Positions 25,071-34,571 are shown, numbered from the stretch's first letter. The stretch: 64,000 nt of DNA from Oceanospirillum linum (GCF_900182785.1 NZ_FXTS01000002.1:1-64000), one strand, 5' to 3'. Numbers and translations are program-made. The notes: generated by a model from the sequence alone, not told the origin.

Positions 25071-25080
25071 GTTTTTATTC

Positions 25081-25141
25081 TTGTTACATCTCATTTACGT
25101 CTCTGAACAAGTTCGCACATTTGCCTGAAACCTGATTTACA
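25081..25141 (+). promoter_or_regulatory. split element shared with the qhpA promoter
   Basis: TTGTTACATCT (25081-25091), then ACATTTG (25117-25123) and TTTACA (25136-25141). The same three blocks occur upstream of qhpA at 35469-35518, with the same 12-base gap between the last two and an 11-base shorter gap between the first two. TTACATCT is followed by a second TTACGTCT at an 11-base step. It is a candidate binding site for the OmpR-type regulator at 34575-35327. Confidence 0.45.
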
Positions 25142-25214
25142 TCGTCGTTATAGCCTAGATTCCAATCGAAAATTCCTGCGACAGATGGGCGCTGCTCTTA
25201 CAAGGATAATAAAA

Positions 25215-26627
25215 ATGACAACCAATTCAGAGATGTTGATCAAGGGTAAAAAAGTAACCGGTCAGGCGGCGACTTTTGATGTGCTAAACCCAGCCACTGA
25301 AGAGGTGGTGGCAAGCTGCCATGCCGCGACTGAAGCGCAACTAAATGGTGCGATAAGCGCTGCGCAGGACGCGTTCACAAGCTGGCAGTACACCTCTGAT
25401 GAGGACCGCAAAGCGATGCTGCATCAGATCGCGGATAAGATCGAAGCGAATGCTGCAGAGCTGGCCGAGATTGTGGTTCACGAGCAGGGTAAGCCGATGT
25501 TTCTGGCTCAGGCTGAAGTTGGCGGTGCCGTTGCCTGGACCCGTTATGCCGCAGAGCTGGATATTCCGGTGGAGGTGATTGAAGACACCGACACCAAACG
25601 TATTGAAGTACAACACAAACCGCTGGGCGTTGTCGGTTCCATCACCCCATGGAACTGGCCGCTGATGATTGCTATCTGGCATATCGCACCTGCTCTGCGT
25701 GCCGGTAATACTGTGGTATGTAAGCCATCTGAGCTGACACCACTGAACACCCTGCGTCTGATCGAACTGATGAATGAAGTGCTACCAGCAGGCGTGGTTA
25801 ATGTCGTGTTAGGTGGTGGTGAGATCGGTGGCGCTATGAGTGAGCATCAGGGGATCAACAAGATTATCTTCACTGGTTCGACCCCCACCGGTCAGAAAAT
25901 TATGCGCAGCGCGGCATCTAACCTGAAGCGTCTGACGTTGGAACTGGGCGGTAATGATGCGGGTATTATCCTGCCGGATTCAAATATCGATGCCATTGCT
26001 GAAGGTATCTTCCAGACCGCTTTTCTGAATATGGGACAGACCTGTGCGGCGCTAAAACGTCTGTATGTGCACGACAGCCAGTACGATGAAGTGTGTCAGA
26101 AGCTGGCGGCTATTTCCGAAGCTCAAATAGTGGGGCATGGCCTGCATGAAGGCACGACTTTCGGCCCGGTTCAGAACCGTATGCAGCTTAACAAAGTTAT
26201 CGATCTGGTAGAGGACGCCAAACAGAACGGCGCGAAAGTGCTGTGCGGTGGTGCTAAACCCGAAGGTGCTGGTTACTTCTTCCCGCCAACGATTATCGCA
26301 GAGGTGACCAATGGTATGCGTATTGTTGATGAGGAGCAGTTTGGCCCGGTACTGCCGGTGATCCGTTACAGCGATGTGGATCAGGCGGTAGAAATGGCGA
26401 ACAGCTGTTCTGTGGGGCTGGGTGGTTCTGTCTGGTCAGCGGATGTTGCCAAGGCGCAGCAGGTGGCTCAGAAACTGGAGTGTGGTACGGCTTGGGTGAA
26501 TGGTCACGCAGAGGTACTGCCCCATGCGCCGTTCGGCGGCTGCAAAATGTCGGGCTTCGGTGTTGAGTTTGGTCAGGCGGGTCTGCTGGGGTACACCCAG
26601 CCGCAAACGATCAATATCAATAAATAA
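25215..26627 (+). CDS. aldehyde dehydrogenase (AldA-like branch)
   Basis: A 470-residue NAD(P)+-dependent aldehyde dehydrogenase with Cys277 in LNMGQTCAALKR, Glu243 in LTLELGGNDAG, and the cofactor segment GSITPWNWPLMIA. It falls outside the PuuC branch and resembles a smaller ALDH group with the LGGNDAGIIL pattern. Start chosen at ATG 25215 because AAGGA lies 8 bases upstream; the frame opens at 25185. The gene is flanked by terminators on both sides and is monocistronic. Its promoter shares a split element with the QHNDH operon, so it may oxidise aldehydes made by that amine dehydrogenase (inference). Aminobutyraldehyde is an alternative substrate. Confidence 0.87.
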   Translation: MTTNSEMLIKGKKVTGQAATFDVLNPATEEVVASCHAATEAQLNGAISAAQDAFTSWQYTSDEDRKAMLHQIADKIEANAAELAEIVVHEQGKPMFLAQAEVGGAVAWTRYAAELDIPVEVIEDTDTKRIEVQHKPLGVVGSITPWNWPLMIAIWHIAPALRAGNTVVCKPSELTPLNTLRLIELMNEVLPAGVVNVVLGGGEIGGAMSEHQGINKIIFTGSTPTGQKIMRSAASNLKRLTLELGGNDAGIILPDSNIDAIAEGIFQTAFLNMGQTCAALKRLYVHDSQYDEVCQKLAAISEAQIVGHGLHEGTTFGPVQNRMQLNKVIDLVEDAKQNGAKVLCGGAKPEGAGYFFPPTIIAEVTNGMRIVDEEQFGPVLPVIRYSDVDQAVEMANSCSVGLGGSVWSADVAKAQQVAQKLECGTAWVNGHAEVLPHAPFGGCKMSGFGVEFGQAGLLGYTQPQTININK

Positions 26628-26707
26628 GCGTGATGTGAAAAGAATTCCGGCATCTGCTGTGGGTCAGTAGATGCTGGTTTATCCCTGGCTTCTTGTTTTG
26701 CCACATT

Positions 26708-26734
26708 GGCCATCTCACTGAGATGGCCTTTTTT
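26708..26734 (+). terminator. intrinsic terminator after the aldehyde dehydrogenase gene
   Basis: Near-perfect palindrome GGCCATCTCA / TGAGATGGCC followed by six T. Confidence 0.85.
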
Positions 26735-26746
26735 GTATTTATTGGA

Positions 26747-27781
26747 TCATAAAAACAGGTCGATATTTATCGTCCCATCGGAATTCAGAGAGCCAGCGGG
26801 AATTCCCATAGCATTATTTCGATTCAACGGTAAGTTGGGGAAGTTATCCAGCAGATCAATGACATGTTGTATCCAGTCTGAATTTGGGCCAATCTGGTGA
26901 ACCAAATACCAACAAATGGTTATAAGAACAAAAATTCGTTTTCTTGAGTCTTGATCCATTCCAAAAGCTGAATAGTAGGATTCCTCAGCTCCCGAATTAG
27001 GTAGATTCAATGGGTTGTTTGCTTCCTGATTCCAGACCCGAGTGTGATGAGCGCATCGGTTCCTCAATATATTAAGTTCTTGTAGCCAACGGGATAGCTC
27101 ATGTGAGTTGCTTACACCCAAGCGCTTTGCAATTTTTGCTCGATGTTTAGCTTTTAGCATTTCGTAATACTGAGAAAGAGTTCCAAAGCTCCAGGCTTCA
27201 ACCGCTACCCAGATGGGAATTTCTTTTTTGGCTTTCCGGTGTGAAACAAGGCTGTCCTCTTTGCACCGTTCTAATTCACTCGCTTGACGCTGAGACCACT
27301 CATCCCATTTGTTTCTGATTCTTCCGCGCTTATCTTTGAAAGAGTTTACATACTTGGGTGTAAGCAGGCTCGAATCGCTATAGGCAAGAACGTTTTGCTT
27401 TCCAGTTTCGTGGGCAATAACTGTTTTAAGATGGATTTCGATCCGCTCAAGAGCATCCAGCATAAGTAGGCGTAATTTTTTGTCGAAAAGGTAAAGATCC
27501 AGCACATCACTGAATCCCGTGCCAGTAATGAATGAATTAAGGCGTTTTGGTTTTCCGTGAGATTTAATTACTTTGCCATCTGAATCTCTGGCAATTTCAC
27601 GGCAGGGATAGGAAAAGCCGCTTAAGCGGTAGTAGCCGATCTGAGATATCTTGCGTTCTGCTCTGGCTTTGTCATCGGGTGTAGAGCCAACATCCATGCC
27701 CCTATCTTCGAGAAGCGCCACAAGATCTGCGTATTCTGTAAAAGGTTTTGCGTCCTGCAATTTTCCATTCTCCAGAAACAA
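26747..27781 (-). CDS. Abi_2-family (AbiD/AbiF-like) abortive-infection protein with HEPN motif
   Basis: An Abi_2 family protein of up to 344 residues. The early segment ISQIGYYRLSGFSYPCR and the middle DLYLFDKKLRLLMLDALERIEIHLKT are typical. Near residue 240 NILRNRCAHHTRVWN holds the HEPN-type R-x4-H motif, which in this family is linked to RNA cleavage during phage response. The first in-frame start is TTG at 27781. A second TTG at 27760 lies 9 bases after GGAG and would give a shorter N-terminus; no ATG fits. The gene stands alone between two terminated units, in DNA more AT-rich than its neighbours, which suggests acquisition. Its leader contains a promoter and a structured hairpin. Confidence 0.82.
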   Translation of the reverse strand: MFLENGKLQDAKPFTEYADLVALLEDRGMDVGSTPDDKARAERKISQIGYYRLSGFSYPCREIARDSDGKVIKSHGKPKRLNSFITGTGFSDVLDLYLFDKKLRLLMLDALERIEIHLKTVIAHETGKQNVLAYSDSSLLTPKYVNSFKDKRGRIRNKWDEWSQRQASELERCKEDSLVSHRKAKKEIPIWVAVEAWSFGTLSQYYEMLKAKHRAKIAKRLGVSNSHELSRWLQELNILRNRCAHHTRVWNQEANNPLNLPNSGAEESYYSAFGMDQDSRKRIFVLITICWYLVHQIGPNSDWIQHVIDLLDNFPNLPLNRNNAMGIPAGSLNSDGTINIDLFL

Positions 27782-27785
27782 GAAG

Positions 27786-27838
27786 GCCCATACTTGACGG
27801 ACTAAGCTCAGAAGAGCAAAGAGGCCAGAGGTATGGGC
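27786..27838 (-). ncRNA. structured leader RNA of the Abi gene (candidate)
   Basis: A perfect 8-base outer stem (GCCCATAC at 27786-27793 with GTATGGGC at 27831-27838) encloses a smaller hairpin GCTC-AGAA-GAGC (27806-27817). On the minus strand it lies between the predicted start of transcription and the first codon. It may be a 5' regulatory element, or an RNA partner of the kind reported for AbiF-type toxins. The assignment is tentative. Confidence 0.4.
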
Positions 27839-27851
27839 GCTGTTGTCACCA

Positions 27852-27879
27852 ATACTAGACTTACTGGTCGTTTTGTCAA
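27852..27879 (-). promoter_or_regulatory. sigma70-type promoter of the Abi gene
   Basis: On the minus strand, TTGACA (27874-27879) is followed after 16 bases by TAGTAT (27852-27857). Transcription would begin near 27845 and run straight into the structured leader. Confidence 0.6.
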
Positions 27880-27950
27880 TAAATCTGTTAGCTATAGTTC
27901 ATTATTGATAATTATGAGCTGCTTTTACCTTTAAGGATATCTGGGCTGAT

Positions 27951-30900
27951 TCATAAGCTCTTTACAGGATTTTCAACCCAAGCCTGCATCTGCTCCGAAC
28001 TCTGCTGATACAGCTGCCTTAACTGCTCGATCTCTGGCTGCCAGTCAGGACTCCTTTCATGAATCTGCTGTTCCAAGGCCTTAAATTCTATTTGCAGGCG
28101 TTTTAAGCCGAAGTTGGCGCAGGAGCCTGCCAGCCGATGGCAAAGGCTTGCGGCGGTGGCGCTGTCACCATTGGTGAGGCTTGCGGTCAGTTCCGCAAAT
28201 AACTGCGCGTACTGATCGTGAAAGCCTGTGACCAGCTCCCGGAAGGGTTCAGCCCCCAGCATACTGATATGCTGTTCAATCACCTCAAGAGCCAGCAGGT
28301 CTGATTCAGTTTGATGGCCGTCAGGCTGATCCGGTTTTGAATGCTCAGCATTTGGCACAGATCGCTCCCCAGATAAGTCTTCAAACTCTGAAGCCGAGTC
28401 CTCCTGATAGTCGTTATCGGCAGATTGCCCAAATCGATCCATCATTAGCCTGACCAGCTGGTCATACTGCAGAGGTTTGCCCAGTACACCATCCAGCTCA
28501 CCTTGCTGATAGCGTTGCTGCTCGCCCGTGGTCAGCGCTGCGGTCAGCGCAATAATGGGTACGTTGGCCTTGACGGGATTGCGGTGCTGGCGCATTCGGG
28601 CGGCGGTTTCCATGCCATCCATATCCGGCAGATGAATATCCATCAGCACCAGATCGTAATCATGGTCGTGGTGCAGTGAGAGGGCGGTAAAGCCATCATC
28701 TGCCACATCGACATGGTGACCGTCACTTTCCAGAAGACCTGCGGCCACACGCTGATTGATCTCGGTATCTTCCACCAGAAGGATCGACAGCGGAGTTAGC
28801 TTGGGTTGTTGGCTCTGTAGCGCTGGGCGCTCAACAGATGAACCTGTAAGAGACAAAACCGAAGACGCGAAATCACTCTCCACCAAACATGGTTCAACCG
28901 GAGGGTAGGCCAGTTCCACCCAGAAGGTTGAGCCTTTGCGCGGCTCGCTTTCAAAACCGATGCGCCCGCCCTGCAGTTCCGTCAGCTGTTTACAGATCGA
29001 AAGCCCAAGTCCTGTACCGCCATAGCGGCGGGTTACGCTGTTATCCGCCTGACTGAAGTGCTGGAAGATACGTCCGTGAAAATCCGGTGCGATGCCGATC
29101 CCTGTATCCTGAACCTCAAAGCGTAGACTGGATATCGAACTATCCGGTGCTGTGACCCGAAGGGTAATGCCACCGCGCCCGGTAAATTTGATCGCGTTGC
29201 TGCAGAGGTTAAGCAGAATCTGACAAAGGGCCCGTTTATCGCCCATCAGGGGCTGATCGGAAGCCGTCATTGACACAGTTGCTCCAACCAGTTGCAGATC
29301 AAAGATGAGTTCTTTCTCATCTGCCATTGGTTGGACCACGGCGGCCACTTCATCGAGCGCTTCCTGCAGTCGGAATGGATGTGGGTCAAGTGCTAGCTGA
29401 CCGGCCTCAGCTTTGGTGAAGTCGAGTACATCATTCAGAATCGCCAGTAGGGACTGGCCTGAGGTGTAGATAGTTTGCAGTTGTGCCTGTTGATCTGCGG
29501 TCAATTCCCCACGCATCAGCAGTTGAGTCATACCCAGAATACCGTTCATCGGTGTGCGGATCTCATGGCTCATGGTGGCCATAAACTGTGATTTGGCTTC
29601 GCTGGCGGCCTCCGCTTTCTTGCGAGCTAGGGTGGCCTCAAGCCGCGCCTGCTCAGCCTGTTCACGGTGTTTTCGCTCACTGATGTCGGTGACGGAACCT
29701 TCGTAATAGAGAATCCCTCCGTCGTCACTGGCTACCCGTCGTGCAGAGATAGCCACATCCACCAAGCTGTGATCCCGCTTCAGCCAGACCGCCTCCAGAC
29801 TATGAATTCGGTTATCCCGCTGTAAAAGGGCGGTGAAGTGCTTCAGCTGTTTCTGTTCCTGAAAGCAGTCATCGCGTACATTGCTGCGCTCCGCCAGAAA
29901 ATCAGCCGGAGAACTAAAACCCAGCAGCGTACTGAAAGCGGGGTTCACTGAGAGGAATGCCCCTCGGGAAGTGGTGCGGAAGATACCCTCGACAGCGTTT
30001 TCAAACAGTGAGCGGAACTCCTGTTCCGACTCTTTCAGGCTCTGGTATAACTTAGCATTTTCGATGGAGATCGCTGACTGTGCCGCCAGAATGCGCAGGG
30101 TTTCCAGGTTCTCCTTGGTGAATACATCGGTACTTTCACGGTTCTCCAGATAGAGAATGGCAGTCAGGTCACCGTGATAGAGAATTGGCATACAGAGCAG
30201 AGAACGAGGCTGGTTTTCTCTTAGGTAGGGATCGTACATGAACATCTCATGCTCCAGAGCGTTACTGAGTACCACCGTCTCTTTGGTGCGGTAAACGTAA
30301 TGCACAATATTCACCGGTAGTTTGCTCTGTTCCTCTTCAAGGCGCAGGCCAGAGAAGAAGCTGGGTGTTTCATGCAGATCTGCTTCCGCCTCGATAAAGA
30401 GTTCATCCTCGTGGCGCAGTGCCAGAATTGCCCTCTGGCCACCGGCGTTCTCCATCGCCAGTGAGATCAGGCGACCGAGCAAGCTGGCCAGTTCTATCTC
30501 ATCAGCGATGGCATGGGAGGCCTGAATCACCGAGGAGATATCCAGAATCTGGTTTTGTCGGTCACCGCTTACCGGCTTTACTGGTTGCACCGGCACTTCT
30601 GACAGGCGTTCCGGGTTGGCTAACTGATGCTGTTGGCTTAAGTGGTCGGCCTTAGCGTGCGCTCCTAAACGTTGGTAAAGCTTGAGGGCGTGGTGCAGAT
30701 AGGTCTCTGCGATTACTGGTTTCTGCCAGCTTTTGTAGAGTCGCGCGGCCAGCTCATAACTGAGGGCGGTATCCAATGGCACGCCAGAGTTTTCGGCGGC
30801 GACTATCGCCTGCTCGTAGAGATCCATCGCCCGCTTATAACGCTTTTGTACCCGCGCCAGCTCTGCTTTGACCAGCAGTTGGCGGTGCCTGTGGTTTTCC

Positions 30901-30995
30901 GGACAATGCTTCGCCCAGAAACTGACTTTTTTCAGATACCCCATAACCCGGCTGAAGCGTCGTTGTTGCACCAGAACGCCAGAACTGGGCACCAA
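27951..30995 (-). CDS. hybrid sensor histidine kinase, C-terminal part of a split trifunctional kinase
   Basis: An open frame of 1014 codons in the same frame as the gene at 31029-34571, cut off from it only by the TGA at 31029-31031. Domain order: end of a TPR-like helical region (1-110), GAF (about 165-310), PAS (about 330-445), HisKA with His477 in ATMSHEIRTPMNG, HATPase (DTGIGIAPD, GGTGLGLSICKQL), receiver with Asp786 in LVLMDIHLPDMDG, and Hpt with His953 in CHRLAGSCANFG. The given start is a GTG without a ribosome-binding site, and the twelve codons before it are also open (LYFIAALTQLAL). Independent translation is therefore doubtful. The intact protein would be a member of the Ser/Thr-kinase/AAA/histidine-kinase family. 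Confidence 0.85.
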   Translation of the reverse strand: MVPSSGVLVQQRRFSRVMGYLKKVSFWAKHCPENHRHRQLLVKAELARVQKRYKRAMDLYEQAIVAAENSGVPLDTALSYELAARLYKSWQKPVIAETYLHHALKLYQRLGAHAKADHLSQQHQLANPERLSEVPVQPVKPVSGDRQNQILDISSVIQASHAIADEIELASLLGRLISLAMENAGGQRAILALRHEDELFIEAEADLHETPSFFSGLRLEEEQSKLPVNIVHYVYRTKETVVLSNALEHEMFMYDPYLRENQPRSLLCMPILYHGDLTAILYLENRESTDVFTKENLETLRILAAQSAISIENAKLYQSLKESEQEFRSLFENAVEGIFRTTSRGAFLSVNPAFSTLLGFSSPADFLAERSNVRDDCFQEQKQLKHFTALLQRDNRIHSLEAVWLKRDHSLVDVAISARRVASDDGGILYYEGSVTDISERKHREQAEQARLEATLARKKAEAASEAKSQFMATMSHEIRTPMNGILGMTQLLMRGELTADQQAQLQTIYTSGQSLLAILNDVLDFTKAEAGQLALDPHPFRLQEALDEVAAVVQPMADEKELIFDLQLVGATVSMTASDQPLMGDKRALCQILLNLCSNAIKFTGRGGITLRVTAPDSSISSLRFEVQDTGIGIAPDFHGRIFQHFSQADNSVTRRYGGTGLGLSICKQLTELQGGRIGFESEPRKGSTFWVELAYPPVEPCLVESDFASSVLSLTGSSVERPALQSQQPKLTPLSILLVEDTEINQRVAAGLLESDGHHVDVADDGFTALSLHHDHDYDLVLMDIHLPDMDGMETAARMRQHRNPVKANVPIIALTAALTTGEQQRYQQGELDGVLGKPLQYDQLVRLMMDRFGQSADNDYQEDSASEFEDLSGERSVPNAEHSKPDQPDGHQTESDLLALEVIEQHISMLGAEPFRELVTGFHDQYAQLFAELTASLTNGDSATAASLCHRLAGSCANFGLKRLQIEFKALEQQIHERSPDWQPEIEQLRQLYQQSSEQMQAWVENPVKSL

Positions 30996-31028
30996 GGCCA
31001 GCTGGGTCAGCGCGGCAATAAAGTAGAG

Positions 31029-34000
31029 TCATGAAGAGGTGTAGGTGGCACTGATGGAGGCTATATCCTCTTCACAGGCTTTGCAGTGATACTCCGCCTG
31101 TTCAAGTTGGTCGAACAGATAGCAGACCAGAGCTTTGTAGAAGTGGTGCAGGCAGACCGCCGTTCGGTGGTGGTTGCGGGTGTGCAACTCCAGCATAGTG
31201 GTTTCCTGATTGTATCGTCCGTTCAGCTCGGTGGGGTTGCGACTGACACCCCTCAGGTTGTCCAACGTCTGCAGGGCATAGCGGGAGTAGTATTCCGACT
31301 GTTTCTGGCCGTTGGCGATGATCTGCTGCAGGTAACGATCCAGCTTAGGGTGTACCTGATCCAGATTCTCCGCCAGTGCGAATTGGTACTGGATAAAGCT
31401 GGCGATGCAGTAGGTGCTCCATTCTACGTCTCCACACTCAAGGCCGCTCTGATAAGCCCGCTCTAATGATGGCAGGGTGTTGATCAGAGGCTCCTTCCAG
31501 TGACGGACATAGGTATCAAACAGGGAGAGTGTTTTGTGATGGGTTAGTCGTGAGGAGCGCTTCCTGTCGATCTCAAGGGCAACCTTGCCTAGCTCATAGC
31601 CCTGATGAATCCGGTTGTACTGACCGCATAACACGCCGCCGTAGCCTGCAAGAGCCTGAGCGGATGCATTGCTGAGCCCGTGACTCAGGGTGAGCTGCAC
31701 CTGACGGGCCATCACAATAGGACGCAGGCCAGAGCTGGAAAACTTAATGGCACCGAACATACTCGCCATGATTGGCAGTGCAGCCTGAATATTGGCATCT
31801 TCCAGCTCGGTAAGCTCGGGAATACTGCTGAAAGGCTGCTTACGAAGCTGAAGCTGGGACTGAATATCAGCCAGCCAGAGGGTTCTGCGATCCGGGTTGC
31901 GGGGCAGGGTTACCCCTAAAAGGGCCAGTACTTCGTAGGCGGTATCCAGCGCCTGATCAAACTGGTTTAGGGAGATATGCGCCTGAATCTGTAGTTCGTA
32001 GGCCCTGATCTTATCCTGCAGAGGCAGATCAGATCCCATTACCTGTCGGATATGATGCTGCATGCTGACGAAGTCCGACAGGATATAAGCCGCTTCTGCA
32101 GCATGGTTGCTCAGGGTGAGTCTGAGAGCCTGGCTGTAGTCATCATGGGATGAGAGCTGATCCAGAAGGGAAAGCCCCTGACGGAAATACTCGGCGGCAG
32201 AACCAAAAGCGGCAGCGCTACGGGATTGCTCCCCTGCCCTGAGGTTCATCTCGACCAGCTTCCGCTGACGGGTTGGGGAGAGATGCTCATGTGCCTGATT
32301 GAGGTGGTTGGTGATCTCAAATAAGCGGCTGTATTGTTCTTTTTCCGATAGCCCCTGCTGCAGCAATTCTCCTACTTCCAGGTGCAGTTCCCCTCGCTCC
32401 TGAGTCTGAATCAGGCTATAGGCAGCCTGCTGAACGCGGTCGTGAACAAAGCGGTACTGAATCCCCTCCGCGTTAATATCACTGCCGATACGGTAGTTGT
32501 CATTCAAGGGGATGATCAGGCGCTCGGCTAGCGCCGGCCAGAGGTCTGACGCCGTATCGCTGTGGGTGGCGCGATTTACGATAGCCAGCGTTCTCAGACT
32601 AAAAGGGTTGCCGATACAGGACGCCCGTTTCAGAATTTTTTGGGTGGCAGGGTCCAGCTGCTGAATCTTGTTTACCATCAGCCCGACCACATCGTCGGAC
32701 ATCTCCTGCGCTTTAAGTGCCGCCTTATCCCAGTGCCAGCCGTTCTTATCCGAATGAATAAGCCCTTCATCCTGCAAGGTGGTGAGAAACTGCCCAAGGA
32801 AGAAGGGATTGCCCTGGGTTTTCAGCAGACAGATGGTCGCGAGTTCATGACAGCGTTCCACCGGATAACTTAGGGTATCCGACAGAAAGGCTTTAATCTG
32901 CGCCAGATTCAGTGGCTTCAGATGCAGTTCGGTTATGCGCTGTTTTTCAGATAGATCCGGGTGTTGGCGCAGCTTATTCAACAGCTGCTGTAGGGGCTGA
33001 TTGGAGCTCAGCTCCTCATCCCGATAGCTGCCGATTAACAGCAGATAGCTCAGGCCGGAATATTTGCCGGTTTGTGCTTTTGTTAAGGCTTCCAGCAATT
33101 CAATGGAGGAGGGATCGGCCCAGTGCAGGTCATCCAGAAACATCACCAGTGGGCTTTCTTCGCAGGCAAAGGCGCGGAGTAAACGCATAAACATACGTGA
33201 GAAGCGGTTTTTCTCCTCCGCCGGTGCCAGTCTTGGGGCTTCCGGTTGTGGGCCGATAATCAGCTCCAGTTCCGGAATCAGGTGGATCAGCACCTGTGCG
33301 CTGTGGCCGAGGGCTTCAGTAATCAGAGAGCGGGAGTGGTTGACCCGGGATTTGGGTTCCGTCAGCAGCTGACGAATAAAACTCTGCAATGCCTGCACAA
33401 TGGCGGCATAGGGCCGGTTATGGCCGAACTGACCAAACTTACCGCTGATAAAGTGTCCTTTCTGTTCATGAACCGTCTGACGGATCTCATACACCAGGCT
33501 GGATTTTCCGACACCGGCATAACCTGAGATCAGCACGATTCCGCCCTGACCCTGTGTGGTTTCAGTGTAACGCTCGTTCAGCTGGCGAATACAATCATGG
33601 CGGCCATACAGTTTTTGCGGTAGTACAAAGCGCTCCGGCAGGTCATGACTGGCCAGCATAAAGTCCTCAACCTGCTGGTTTTCCCGCCACTGTTGCAAAC
33701 AGGTTTGCAGGTCAAAGCTGATGCCGTGGCTGGACTGGTAGCGCTGGTCGGCATCTTTCGCCAGTAGCTTGAGTACGATCTGTGCCAGCGCCTCAGGTAG
33801 CCGTGGATTGATCTCCAGCGGTGACGGTGGCTGCTTGGCGATATGGCGGTGAATCAGTTCCAACGGGTCCTGGGCCGACAGCTTGCCCTGAAACGGTTGG
33901 CGGCCGGTAAAGAGTTCATAAAGAGTGACGCCAAGACTGTAGAAGTCGGTACGGTAGTCGATACTGCGGTTGATACGGCCGGTTTGCTCTGGTGCGATAT

Positions 34001-34571
34001 AGGGCAGCATGGCCGGTTTGATTCGACTGTGTTGCCAGCTGACCTGTTCTCGCTGCAGGCGGCTGGCACGGGTAAAATCGATCAGCTCAATCCGGTTGAT
34101 CATGGGGTTGAGTAGAATATTGTCCGGACTGATCTGCTTATGGATTACTTGCTGCTGGTGTAGGCGTCCAAGGGCTTCTGTGATCTGAATCGCGATCGGC
34201 AGCCACTGGTGCCACTCCATTTTGCGGCTTTGTTGCAGTATGCGCAGGGCAAGCCCGCCATGATCGGCGAAGAGACCAAAATTATCCGGAGATGACCGAT
34301 TATGGCTTTGCGAATCCTGGCTGCCTGAATCCACAGAATGCTGTTCATCACGATAGAAGCCCAGGGGGCGGGTGATACCGTCAAGTGTGAGGTTTCGCAG
34401 GATTTCCTGCTCGTGGATCAGCAGCTGTTCCGCTTCCTGCCGCTCGCTGCCGGAAAGCCCCGATGCGATACATTTCAGAATGACCGGCTGCTGATCCTGA
34501 TGACGAATCCCCCGGCTGATGGTGAAGTTTTGTCCCTGATGTAGGGTGCTGATCAGTTGAAAGTCCTTCAA
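31029..34571 (-). CDS. Ser/Thr kinase-like/AAA ATPase protein, N-terminal part of a split trifunctional kinase
   Basis: 1180 codons. A protein-kinase domain occupies 1-300, with Lys33 in VILKCIA, then HKQISPDN at 144-151 where active kinases have an Asp after H-R/K, and DFT at 165-167. A STAND/AAA ATPase follows, with Walker A GYAGVGKS (350-357) and Walker B LVMFLDD (475-481), then a long helical repeat region to the end. It stops at a TGA that is directly followed, in frame, by the rest of the expected family architecture (GAF, PAS, histidine kinase). It starts with TTG, 3 bases after the response-regulator stop, which suggests translational coupling. It probably forms a two-component system with that regulator and senses amines for QHNDH expression (inference). 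Confidence 0.85.
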   Translation of the reverse strand: MKDFQLISTLHQGQNFTISRGIRHQDQQPVILKCIASGLSGSERQEAEQLLIHEQEILRNLTLDGITRPLGFYRDEQHSVDSGSQDSQSHNRSSPDNFGLFADHGGLALRILQQSRKMEWHQWLPIAIQITEALGRLHQQQVIHKQISPDNILLNPMINRIELIDFTRASRLQREQVSWQHSRIKPAMLPYIAPEQTGRINRSIDYRTDFYSLGVTLYELFTGRQPFQGKLSAQDPLELIHRHIAKQPPSPLEINPRLPEALAQIVLKLLAKDADQRYQSSHGISFDLQTCLQQWRENQQVEDFMLASHDLPERFVLPQKLYGRHDCIRQLNERYTETTQGQGGIVLISGYAGVGKSSLVYEIRQTVHEQKGHFISGKFGQFGHNRPYAAIVQALQSFIRQLLTEPKSRVNHSRSLITEALGHSAQVLIHLIPELELIIGPQPEAPRLAPAEEKNRFSRMFMRLLRAFACEESPLVMFLDDLHWADPSSIELLEALTKAQTGKYSGLSYLLLIGSYRDEELSSNQPLQQLLNKLRQHPDLSEKQRITELHLKPLNLAQIKAFLSDTLSYPVERCHELATICLLKTQGNPFFLGQFLTTLQDEGLIHSDKNGWHWDKAALKAQEMSDDVVGLMVNKIQQLDPATQKILKRASCIGNPFSLRTLAIVNRATHSDTASDLWPALAERLIIPLNDNYRIGSDINAEGIQYRFVHDRVQQAAYSLIQTQERGELHLEVGELLQQGLSEKEQYSRLFEITNHLNQAHEHLSPTRQRKLVEMNLRAGEQSRSAAAFGSAAEYFRQGLSLLDQLSSHDDYSQALRLTLSNHAAEAAYILSDFVSMQHHIRQVMGSDLPLQDKIRAYELQIQAHISLNQFDQALDTAYEVLALLGVTLPRNPDRRTLWLADIQSQLQLRKQPFSSIPELTELEDANIQAALPIMASMFGAIKFSSSGLRPIVMARQVQLTLSHGLSNASAQALAGYGGVLCGQYNRIHQGYELGKVALEIDRKRSSRLTHHKTLSLFDTYVRHWKEPLINTLPSLERAYQSGLECGDVEWSTYCIASFIQYQFALAENLDQVHPKLDRYLQQIIANGQKQSEYYSRYALQTLDNLRGVSRNPTELNGRYNQETTMLELHTRNHHRTAVCLHHFYKALVCYLFDQLEQAEYHCKACEEDIASISATYTSS

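Noticed and set aside
31029..31031. TGA as a selenocysteine codon
   Set aside because: I see no convincing selenocysteine-insertion hairpin right after the codon and the position is in a helical repeat region, not an active site. Mutation or error is simpler.
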